A stretch of DNA of 7,894 nucleotides from Clostridiaceae bacterium. Lineage in GTDB: Bacteria > Bacillota_A > Clostridia > Acetivibrionales > Acetivibrionaceae. Positions 1 to 6,703 of this stretch are shown here, one piece after another. Both the position numbers and the translations under genes were made by a program. The notes beneath the pieces are model-generated. The model made no database searches and was not told where the DNA came from. It saw only the letters and a program-made list of their open reading frames with translations. The stretch covers positions 1-7,894 of the forward strand of contig JAAZCB010000379.1 of the NCBI GenBank assembly GCA_012513545.1, given 5' to 3'. Each line of letters starts with the position of its first letter. The first letter of the stretch is position 1.

Positions 1-497
<497 letters not shown>

Positions 498-676
498 TTA
501 TCCTCCCTTTAATTTAAAATATTTTATGATTAATGCTAAAAATCTCTTTATTTTTTATAGTCAAAGTTGTTATAGTCAGCATTGCCGTTACTTTTTTAGC
601 AGCTTGCAATAGATCAACTGCTGTAGGCATTATACGTATGAATGAAATCAGCTTTTGTCAGGTTATCGTGCCAGCA

Positions 677-708
677 GACGTACAAAGCATCTTTGAACCG
701 TCCCCCTC
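677..708. repeat. REP-like hairpin element (single copy in window)
   Basis: On the plus strand GACG (677-680) pairs with CGTC (699-702), and CAAAG (683-687) pairs with CTTTG (691-695) around a CAT loop. The element ends in GAACCGTCCCCCTC (695-708), which is GAGGGGGACGGTTC on the other strand. From memory, GGGGACGGTTC-type ends recur as dispersed repeats in clostridial and related genomes, often near REP-associated tyrosine transposases. No second copy or transposase is visible here, so the assignment is tentative. Confidence 0.4.
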
Positions 709-825
709 TTTAGTAAGCCTGGAGCCAGCCACGAGTATTATAGCGAATATATGCAGGCAATCATTTCAACATTTAAATAGGAAGATATTATAGGTCATCA
801 GCAAGTTTACAAGGTATTGTCTATA

Positions 826-978
826 TCACCTGTAAAATACGCCTATAAATTGTATAAGCAAAATTAGAATGGAAGTCACTACCAATTAAAATACGATTAT
901 AATAAGAACAAGTACTGTAAATGCTTTTGCAAACTTAATTCCTTCACTTGGTCCGGCAAATAATAAAAGCTTACACAT
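826..978 (-). pseudogene. Short membrane-like open frame split by an in-frame stop, possible gene remnant
   Basis: From ATG at 978-976 a 30-codon frame begins MCKLLLFAGPSEGIKFAKAF and ends in a hydrophobic run (LVLIIIVF) before TAA at 886-888. The same frame continues without shift as another hydrophobic stretch (LVVTSILILLIQF) to TGA at 826-828. Only a weak purine run precedes the ATG. The KLLLFAG-xxEG start faintly recalls nucleotide-binding N-termini such as precorrin-6x reductase, but that is too little to name it. It could be a remnant, a tiny membrane peptide, or chance. Confidence 0.15.
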
Positions 979-1041
979 AATCCTATTCTCTTATACCAAT
1001 ACTGATTTCCTTTTTTGATTCACATTATTATCCAAGCAGCC

Positions 1042-1167
1042 TCATATCCTCCCGGCAGTATTCGGTAAATATTTCTCAAGCATCTGTCCAAAAAAACCTT
1101 CAAATCCGTTAAAAAATCGGGATTTCCAGTTTTCTTTTGTCAGATTATTTGAGAATACACTACTATA
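1042..1167 (-). pseudogene. Possible 3' fragment of a lost gene
   Basis: A 41-codon minus-strand frame with no start codon at its head (a TAA precedes it at 1168-1170) ends at TGA 1042-1044. Its composition is protein-like: NLTKENWKSRFFNGFEGFF, then GQMLEKYLPNTAGRI. I do not recognise the family. The frame begins just inside the inverted repeat at 1171-1212, as if a gene had been cut there and only its tail kept. A chance open frame cannot be excluded. Confidence 0.2.
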
Positions 1168-1170
1168 TTA

Positions 1171-1212
1171 ATCACGAAAATGTTGTTACATTAAAAAACA
1201 AAATTTCGTGAT
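1171..1212. repeat. Imperfect inverted repeat (hairpin)
   Basis: ATCACGAAA (1171-1179) is the exact reverse complement of TTTCGTGAT (1204-1212). After a small internal loop, TTG (1183-1185) can pair with CAA (1199-1201). The remaining loop is AT-rich. No U-rich tail follows on either strand, so it is a poor terminator candidate. It could be a repeat end or an element scar next to the gene fragment at 1042-1167. Confidence 0.5.
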
Positions 1213-1423
1213 ATTGTGTTAAGATAATTGAAACGCACTGTATAATCTTTTTTGCGTTCAATACAGGCAATCAGTTAATTAATCAGTTACCTAAATATTA
1301 TCACAATTCTGTAATTAAAGCAATGAATTTTTTGGTATCTTTAGGAAGTTCGGGATTCTGGAACCTTTATATGCATAGATAATTGCACAATACACTGCTA
1401 TTATGGATTATAAATAGAAAGAG

Positions 1424-1468
1424 CCAATATTTAAAGCAAAAACACCTTTATTCTGCTTAAAATATTGG
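1424..1468 (-). terminator. Long AT-rich hairpin downstream of the GH8 gene, candidate operon terminator
   Basis: CCAATATTTAAAGCA (1424-1438) pairs with TGCTTAAAATATTGG (1454-1468) at 14 of 15 positions around a 15-nt loop. It is the first long hairpin after the GH8 stop, about 115 nt downstream. Read on the minus strand it is followed by CTCTTTCTATTTATAAT, which is U-rich but interrupted. It may terminate or protect the 3' end of the transporter-GH8 transcript. Confidence 0.45.
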
Positions 1469-1584
1469 TATCCTTAATATCCGTTATAAATTATATGGTA
1501 ATGGGTTCTTAATATTGTTGACGAATTTATAGTAGATACTTTAGTAGGCTCCCCCTATTTATAAAACTTAACAAGTACTGCCGT

Positions 1585-2715
1585 TTAAATATATATTTTG
1601 TATCGTCCTGCCAGCATCAGCAAACAGAAGAAATAGAGGCAATTATCATAGTACCGCCTGTCACCTTTTCTTAGCGGCAAATTCCAGAAATCACGTACCC
1701 ATTCCATACGGTATTTTCCTTTTGCCGCAAGTGAACCTGCAGCGTTTGTTGCAATTATTGCAACCGGGTGCAAAGCAGGCTGCTTTAAAGGCTCGCCTTT
1801 TATTGTATAGGAGTGGTACTCTCCAAGCTTTGTGTTTTCGCTAAAATATGCCTGAAGCTTGTCAATAATTGTGCCTAATTCCTCATCCTTGTTAAACCAT
1901 GCAGCATCCAGCCCAATATTCATAGCCACTCTATATGCGTCTGAATAGTATTGTCCTTCATTGAATAAATGTTTGGGTGTACCGTCAAATTCGGAGTATT
2001 CCGGTGCCATCCCGGTATCCTTGTCACACACGATATGCAGGAATTTCCGGCTTTCTTCTGCAGCTTTCTTCCAGAAAGGTCTGTCCTTATCATCGGCTAA
2101 TAGTGCAAACAACTCATAAAAGTGGGGCAGATGATATGAAGGGTCGGTAAATGGAGTCTCGGGTACAAACTTTATATAATAATTGGTACTGTTCCACATC
2201 GGCTCGCCGCCTTTTACTATTTCCGATTGATGAAGACAGTGTCTGAGAATATCTCTTGCCTGGATGCTATAATCAAACGGTGGCTTTCCGTCCCCCCACC
2301 TCTTACTTGCAAAGAATAGTGCCAGTGCATAATACTCCTCACCATCAGGTGCAGGACCCTCAGAATTTTTTACTCCTTCAGTTGATACAGACCACGCGAA
2401 ATAGCCCTGATACTTTCCTTCTTCCTGGTACATATAAGTTTTTGAAAAGAGCCACAGACGGTCAAAAATATCTTTTCTGTCCATCTGGACTGCCATCATC
2501 ATCCCGTAGCTCATACCTTCTGTCCGTGCCTCATTATTACCGGTATCGAGCATATATCCCATATTGTCGTTCTTTTCAAAATAAAAACGCTCTTGCGGGT
2601 CAAAAAAAATGGTTTCAAAAGTATCTTTAATCCTCTTCTCTACCTCTGTTTCGGATATACCAAGGCGACTAAACAAGTTTGTATATTCCTGTGTAAAAAA
2701 CGCACCGTTATTCAT
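1585..2715 (-). CDS. GH8 reducing-end xylose-releasing exo-oligoxylanase (EC 3.2.1.156), cytoplasmic
   Basis: The 376-residue product closely resembles the Bacillus halodurans enzyme Rex (about 388 residues) as I recall it. That enzyme cuts xylose from the reducing end of xylo-oligosaccharides with inversion. The hallmark RTEGMSYGMMMAVQMDRKDI occupies residues 64-83, with E66 as predicted general acid. The segment SDAYRVAMNIGLD (258-270) carries D259, the predicted base. GPAPDGEEYYALALFFASKRW (120-140) and DPSYHLPHFYELF (191-203) are also family-typical, and LHPV (315-318) corresponds to a conserved His region near the reducing-end site. There is no signal peptide, so it acts on imported oligomers. 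The start at 2715 is supported by GAGGAG 8 nt upstream. It follows the second permease by 45 bp with no terminator visible, so it is very likely the last gene of the transporter operon. The length is full and no catalytic residue is missing. Confidence 0.93.
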   Translation of the reverse strand: MNNGAFFTQEYTNLFSRLGISETEVEKRIKDTFETIFFDPQERFYFEKNDNMGYMLDTGNNEARTEGMSYGMMMAVQMDRKDIFDRLWLFSKTYMYQEEGKYQGYFAWSVSTEGVKNSEGPAPDGEEYYALALFFASKRWGDGKPPFDYSIQARDILRHCLHQSEIVKGGEPMWNSTNYYIKFVPETPFTDPSYHLPHFYELFALLADDKDRPFWKKAAEESRKFLHIVCDKDTGMAPEYSEFDGTPKHLFNEGQYYSDAYRVAMNIGLDAAWFNKDEELGTIIDKLQAYFSENTKLGEYHSYTIKGEPLKQPALHPVAIIATNAAGSLAAKGKYRMEWVRDFWNLPLRKGDRRYYDNCLYFFCLLMLAGRYKIYI

Positions 2716-2760
2716 ATGTAAATCTCCTCGTTTTTAGCTATTATTAAGGGGCATATCAGC

Positions 2761-3678
2761 CTAACCCTTGACTGAACCGATTGTAATACCCTGTACAAAG
2801 TATTTCTGCAGGAAAGGATACACAAACAAAATAGGAACAGAAGCTACAACTGTAACTGCCGCTCTCATAGAAACCGGAGTCACAGCGTCTATTGTAACAC
2901 CACCTCCATAAATATCGGAGCCGGATTTATTTGTAGCAGCATTCATTGACGCTGAAATCATCTTCATCATTTCATACTGCAAAGTAGTCAAACTTTCTTT
3001 GCTAGAGCAATAGATAAATGTGTCAAACCAGGAGTTCCATGCACCAACTGCACACCACAATGCTACAGTAGCAAGGACAGGCTTGCAGCACGGTAAAATA
3101 ATCTGGATGAAGCAGCGAAAATAACCAGCCCCATCAATCTCTGCCGCCTCAGTAAGTGCAGGAGGTAAGGATTGCATAAAGGTTTTAATAACAATTACAT
3201 TAAAGGCGCTGATCAATCCTGGAATAATGTACACCAGAAAATTATTTATAAGACCTAAATCCTTAATCAAAAAATAAGTTGGAATCAAACCGGCTGACAC
3301 GTACATTGTTACAACGAAATACCTTGTAACAAATTTACGCCATAAAAATTCCTGACGGGAAAGTACAAATGCTATTACCGCAGATATAAAAACCCCAAAT
3401 ACTGTTGATAGCAATGTCCTGAGTACTGAATTTATAGCTGCTGTGACAAGTAAATGGTTTTTAAAAACAGTTTTATAATTATATAATGAAAATTTACGGG
3501 GAAAAAAAGTTATTCCTCCATGTAAAGTATCCTGTGAATCATTAAATGATACTGCAACAGTATTCCAGAACGGATATACCATCACAACAATTATTATAAG
3601 CATAAATGCAATATTAAAACCATTGAACAAAAAAGGTTCAAGTTTATTGAGTACTGCTTTAATACGGTTTTTTAACAT
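2761..3678 (-). CDS. ABC sugar transporter permease, LplC/YtcP type (CUT1 family)
   Basis: This 305-residue inner-membrane protein is the second permease of a binding-protein-dependent carbohydrate importer. About six membrane segments are visible, including residues 22-45, 80-107, 118-137, 145-165, 200-220 and 272-292. The cytoplasmic EAA loop that docks the ATPase is TEAAEIDGAGYFRCF at 176-190, followed by IILP at 193-196. The periplasmic-side start YPFWNTVAVSFND (35-47) and the C-terminal QKYFVQGITIGSVKG (291-305) are characteristic of LplC/YtcP proteins, which usually pair with LplA-type lipoproteins. The ATG at 3678 has GAGGGGGA a few bases upstream, and only 12 bp separate it from the preceding permease, indicating co-transcription. 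The substrate is inferred from the downstream GH8 gene (xylo-oligosaccharides); homologues carry varied oligosaccharides. Confidence 0.92.
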   Translation of the reverse strand: MLKNRIKAVLNKLEPFLFNGFNIAFMLIIIVVMVYPFWNTVAVSFNDSQDTLHGGITFFPRKFSLYNYKTVFKNHLLVTAAINSVLRTLLSTVFGVFISAVIAFVLSRQEFLWRKFVTRYFVVTMYVSAGLIPTYFLIKDLGLINNFLVYIIPGLISAFNVIVIKTFMQSLPPALTEAAEIDGAGYFRCFIQIILPCCKPVLATVALWCAVGAWNSWFDTFIYCSSKESLTTLQYEMMKMISASMNAATNKSGSDIYGGGVTIDAVTPVSMRAAVTVVASVPILFVYPFLQKYFVQGITIGSVKG

Positions 3679-3690
3679 TTTTATCCCCCT

Positions 3691-4662
3691 CTATAACAAA
3701 CTGTCCTCACCCATTTTTTTAGCCATAAAGTTTGTGCCCGCTATCATAATAATGGATACTACTGATTTGAAAATACCCGCTGCAGTGGCTAATGAATAGT
3801 TGCCATTTGTTATACCATACTTTAATACAAAGATGTCTATAGTTTCCGAAACATCCATTACAATACCTCTGCCTAAAAGATATTGTACCTCAAAACCGGA
3901 GTTTAATATCCATCCGGCATTCATAATCAATAGTACTAAAATAGTTGGACGAATACCAACAAGAGTAATATGCCACATTTTTCTGTAGCGGTTTCCTCCG
4001 TCGATTTCGCAGGCTTCATAAAGCTCCGGATCAATTGATGACATTGCTGCCAGATAAATTATAGAATTCCAGCCCATCTCCTTCCAGACATTAGCAAGGG
4101 CAACAATCCACCAGAAATAATTTTTCTCCCCAAGCCACAATATAGGTTTTTCTATAAATCCCAACCACATCAATAAGTTATTTAGCGTTCCGTCATATGT
4201 TGACAAAATATTTGAAATTAATGAACATACTATGACCCAACTTAAGAAGTGAGGTAAATAGGAAGCTGTTTGGGTTATACGCTTAAATCCTTTTAAACGA
4301 AGTTCATTCAATAGCAATGCAAAACCGATGGCAAAAATAAAGCCCAAAATCAGACTCATAAGCGACATTGCAAGCGTGTTTACCAAATCCCTCCAGAATA
4401 TGGGATCGCTAAACAGGAATTTAAACTGATCGAGTCCTACAAATTTTGAACCAAAATACCCTTTGGCAGGCCTATAGTTTTGAAATGCCATAATCCATCC
4501 TGAAAGAGGCCAATAGTAGAATATAAAGGCCAAAATCATACATGGAATTATCATAATAAAAAGCTCTGTCTGTTTATTATACGCTTTTGCCTTCTTTTTA
4601 CTTTCTTCCGCTTTAAATAATTCATTCTGTGTATTCTGTGATAGTGATATTTTTCCAGCCAT
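3691..4662 (-). CDS. ABC sugar transporter permease, LplB/YteP type (CUT1 family)
   Basis: This 323-residue inner-membrane protein is the first permease of the importer. A charged, Lys-rich cytoplasmic N-terminus (1-31) precedes a membrane helix at 33-52 and the family-typical YYWPLSGWIMAFQNYRPAKG (49-68). Further helices lie near 94-119, 138-155, 183-205, 238-254 and 292-312. The EAA loop for ATPase contact is YEACEIDGGNRYRKMWHIT at 215-233, followed by VGIRP at 235-239. Its start at 4662 has a GATGGGGAA element upstream. A strong stem-loop lies between this gene and the upstream binding-protein gene, which may lower permease expression relative to the binding protein. It should form a heterodimer with the next permease. 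No nucleotide-binding subunit is encoded in the window, so a shared MsmK/MsmX-like ATPase is the likely partner. Confidence 0.92.
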   Translation of the reverse strand: MAGKISLSQNTQNELFKAEESKKKAKAYNKQTELFIMIIPCMILAFIFYYWPLSGWIMAFQNYRPAKGYFGSKFVGLDQFKFLFSDPIFWRDLVNTLAMSLMSLILGFIFAIGFALLLNELRLKGFKRITQTASYLPHFLSWVIVCSLISNILSTYDGTLNNLLMWLGFIEKPILWLGEKNYFWWIVALANVWKEMGWNSIIYLAAMSSIDPELYEACEIDGGNRYRKMWHITLVGIRPTILVLLIMNAGWILNSGFEVQYLLGRGIVMDVSETIDIFVLKYGITNGNYSLATAAGIFKSVVSIIMIAGTNFMAKKMGEDSLL

Positions 4663-4703
4663 ATTAATTCCCCATCTCTCATTTGTCTTGATAACTGATT
4701 ATT

Positions 4704-4740
4704 AAACTAAGAGGAGATAATAACACTCTCCTCTTAGTTT
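4704..4740 (-). terminator. Perfect 14-bp stem-loop between binding protein and permease genes
   Basis: AAACTAAGAGGAGA (4704-4717) is the exact reverse complement of TCTCCTCTTAGTTT (4727-4740), with a 9-nt loop. It lies about 50 nt after the binding-protein stop and 41 nt before the permease start. On the minus strand the stem is followed by AATAATCAG rather than a clean U-run, so read-through is expected. In many importer operons such a stem-loop acts as a leaky terminator or 3' stabiliser that keeps binding protein in excess of permease. The run of T's at 4738-4743 on the plus strand would make it a better terminator in the opposite direction. Confidence 0.7.
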
Positions 4741-4788
4741 TTTAGAATTACCCAGCTTTTTTTACACTGTCAGAGACTTCAGCAATTA

Positions 4789-6498
4789 CTACTCCAGTCC
4801 TTGCCTAATCTTGATCTGACGATTCATTTCGTCAACAAATGGTTGTATGTTTCCGGCTTTAATATCTGCAAGGAATTTATCCCACATTGCATCAAATTGA
4901 TTCGAAGGTGTCATAATCAACTGTGGATAGTACCTTCTGCAAACATCTTCCAGCTTTGTTTTTGCAGTCTTTGCCGGACTTCCGTCTTCGATAGGGAATG
5001 ACCAGGTCGGATAATATTTTGGTCTTTTAACCGGAGGTGAAAGCAACTGTGCAGGATATTGGATATTAAGGTCTTTAAGGAATTTCTGGTCATACGCAGT
5101 TAAACCCGCCATATATTCATCTGCAGAATCGCCAGGTCCACAAGGACTTCCATCCTCATACAAACCTTGCATCTTAGGAGTATACTGCCATAATGTATCT
5201 CCTGTAAGATCACGCTTTTTAGCAGTATCCTTAAGCATCTCACGGCGCTCACTTGTCAATACCTTTCCGTTTTCTCCTACTTTATTCCAATCCTTACCTT
5301 CTTCACCCCATTGCAGATAATCCTGAACCTCACGCTGTAATAACCAATCATAAAAAGCAAGAAGACGTTCTGGATCCTTACAATTCTTTGTTATACTGAG
5401 ACCGCCTGTTCCTGTTATTGATTCTGAAGTAGCATCCAAATACCCGTCCTGTACTCCAGGGTTGGTTAAAGGAACTGACACATAAGTACGATTATCTTTT
5501 CCGGCTGATTTCAAAGCATTTTCAGCAGTGTTATAGTTCCACCACTGGTCAAACATACCCAGTACAGCACCGGACGACAATCTTGCGAGGTATTGGTCAT
5601 AATTTTCAGTGAATGTTTCTCCTTCTATGATACCTTTATGATATTCTTCGTTTAACTTTTTGTAGTAATTTTTGGCAGTATCGGAAATCTGATAGAGAGA
5701 TGCAACATATGTTTTAGGGTCAACATATACATCACCTTCATTACCTGTACCCATAAGGTGTTGAGCAGGATTACGCAGGCAGAAGTCTCTCCAGCCGTCA
5801 CAAAGAATCTCAAATCCTATTGTTTTTGCTCCATCAATAGTAGGGTACTTTTTCTTATAGTTTTCAATCAATTCAAAATATTCATCAATTGTCTTTGGAA
5901 TCTTATAGCCCGAATCTTCCAAAACTGCTTTTTGAATATAGAAACCTGCACCGGTATTAAAAAAGATAGGAGCCGGATAATGTACAAGCGTATAATTTTC
6001 AAGTGTATACGCATGTTTTCCATCGAAACCTGCTATCATCTTATCCATGTGCTTTTCATAATGCTTCTTCAAATTCGGATATTTTGGAATTAAATCTTCA
6101 AGAGGTAAAAGTGCTCCTGCATCGAAAAATTTTGCGTTTTCACCGAATATTACATCCGGATAGTCTTCACCAGCAATCATAACCCCAACTTTTTGATTCA
6201 AATCCCCAACAAGAAATTCAAAATTGAGAGTAACCCCTGTTAACTCGGTTATCTTCTTAATAACAGGATTATCTTTTGCAGGTGCCTGACCCGGGTCACG
6301 TAAAAATACATTAAAGGTTATTGGTTTATCAGCGTCCTTCATTGGAGTCAGTCCACCATAAGTGATTTCCGAGGGACCTTCGGATGAAACAGGTGCCTTC
6401 GAGGGATCAGGTCCCTTTTGTGGATTATTACATGCTGTAACTGAGAAAATAAAGCTTACAACTACCAAAGAAGCAATTGCCTTACGCAGAACTTTCAT
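4789..6498 (-). CDS. Extracellular sugar-binding lipoprotein of ABC importer, LplA/YtcQ type
   Basis: The 569-residue product has a lipoprotein signal: KVLRK, a hydrophobic core at 8-19, and lipobox VTAC with the lipidated Cys at 23. A low-complexity Pro/Ser/Lys linker follows (24-45). The mature part has the long LplA/YtcQ form of type 1 carbohydrate-binding proteins: TFNVFLRDPGQ near 61-71, GEDYPDVIFG (about 110-119), and LLPLEDLIPKYPNLKKHYEK (about 130-149). Its length is typical of this large subgroup and well above MalE-size proteins. It should be anchored outside the membrane and deliver oligosaccharide to the two permeases encoded downstream. The start at 6498 has GGAAGGTGG 8 nt upstream. 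The upstream 205 bp are non-coding and palindrome-rich, so this is probably the first gene of the operon. Xylo-oligosaccharide as ligand is inferred from the GH8 gene, not from residues. Confidence 0.92.
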   Translation of the reverse strand: MKVLRKAIASLVVVSFIFSVTACNNPQKGPDPSKAPVSSEGPSEITYGGLTPMKDADKPITFNVFLRDPGQAPAKDNPVIKKITELTGVTLNFEFLVGDLNQKVGVMIAGEDYPDVIFGENAKFFDAGALLPLEDLIPKYPNLKKHYEKHMDKMIAGFDGKHAYTLENYTLVHYPAPIFFNTGAGFYIQKAVLEDSGYKIPKTIDEYFELIENYKKKYPTIDGAKTIGFEILCDGWRDFCLRNPAQHLMGTGNEGDVYVDPKTYVASLYQISDTAKNYYKKLNEEYHKGIIEGETFTENYDQYLARLSSGAVLGMFDQWWNYNTAENALKSAGKDNRTYVSVPLTNPGVQDGYLDATSESITGTGGLSITKNCKDPERLLAFYDWLLQREVQDYLQWGEEGKDWNKVGENGKVLTSERREMLKDTAKKRDLTGDTLWQYTPKMQGLYEDGSPCGPGDSADEYMAGLTAYDQKFLKDLNIQYPAQLLSPPVKRPKYYPTWSFPIEDGSPAKTAKTKLEDVCRRYYPQLIMTPSNQFDAMWDKFLADIKAGNIQPFVDEMNRQIKIRQGLE

Positions 6499-6537
6499 TT
6501 AAGATTCCACCTTCCATTTTATTATTGTTCAAGCATT

Positions 6538-6593
6538 GTATTAATACAAATATCGTATTTATATAAATACTACATTAGTACTAATATTTGTAT
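6538..6593 (-). promoter_or_regulatory. Nested palindromes in the leader of the transporter operon, candidate operator
   Basis: Within 56 bp there are three perfect palindromes: GTATTAATAC (6538-6547), GTATTTATATAAATAC (6555-6570) and ATTAGTACTAAT (6574-6585). A 10-bp inverted repeat, ATACAAATAT (6544-6553) with ATATTTGTAT (6584-6593), encloses most of them. The half-site GTATT/AATAC recurs. The block sits 40-95 bp upstream of the binding-protein start. AT-rich sequence makes short palindromes likely by chance, but this stacking is more than expected. It may bind a dimeric regulator or fold in the mRNA leader; no regulator gene is in the window. Confidence 0.45.
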
Positions 6594-6622
6594 AATAACA
6601 AATCTTAGCACACAGTTGTGTG
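6594..6622 (-). promoter_or_regulatory. Candidate extended -10 promoter with CACACA-GT-TGTGTG dyad upstream of binding-protein gene
   Basis: CACACA (6609-6614) and TGTGTG (6617-6622) form an inverted repeat with a 2-bp centre, a GC-richer island in an AT-rich spacer. On the minus strand just downstream of it comes TGTTATTAT, which fits an extended -10 element (TGn plus TATTAT). No good -35 hexamer lies 17 bp before it, so an activator bound at the dyad would be a reasonable arrangement. That would give a leader of roughly 90 nt containing the nested palindromes. Several other AT-rich hexamers could serve as -10, so the promoter position is uncertain. Confidence 0.3.
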
Positions 6623-6631
6623 ATAGTCATT

Positions 6632-6688
6632 AAAAAAAACATACTGATAAATATAATAATTATACACTTTAAGAATATAACATTATCA
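6632..6688 (-). terminator. Weak candidate terminator after the serine hydrolase gene
   Basis: On the minus strand a run of eight T's (complement of 6632-6639) lies 65 nt past the stop codon of the serine hydrolase. Upstream of it TGATAA and TTATCA (6683-6688 and 6645-6650) can pair, with poorly matched AT-rich sequence between. The stem is weak, so termination may be partial and the binding-protein gene could receive some read-through. Confidence 0.25.
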
Positions 6689-6703
6689 CTTCTTATTGGT
6701 CTC

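Noticed and set aside
1241..1246. TATAAT hexamer on the plus strand, possible promoter
   Set aside because: No acceptable -35 at 16-18 bp spacing and no plus-strand gene downstream; such hexamers are frequent in sequence this AT-rich.
1261..1290. AATCAGTTA direct repeats, considered as a CRISPR or iteron start
   Set aside because: Only two 9-bp copies separated by 3 bp, with no further units or spacers.
2256..2630. Plus-strand 124-codon frame
   Set aside because: It lies antisense and wholly inside the GH8 gene, whose catalytic motifs are intact; no ribosome binding site or recognisable domain.
5758..6093. Plus-strand 111-codon frame rich in Cys, Phe and Ile
   Set aside because: Antisense to the binding-protein gene, with composition expected from reverse reading of an AT-rich coding sequence and no start signal.
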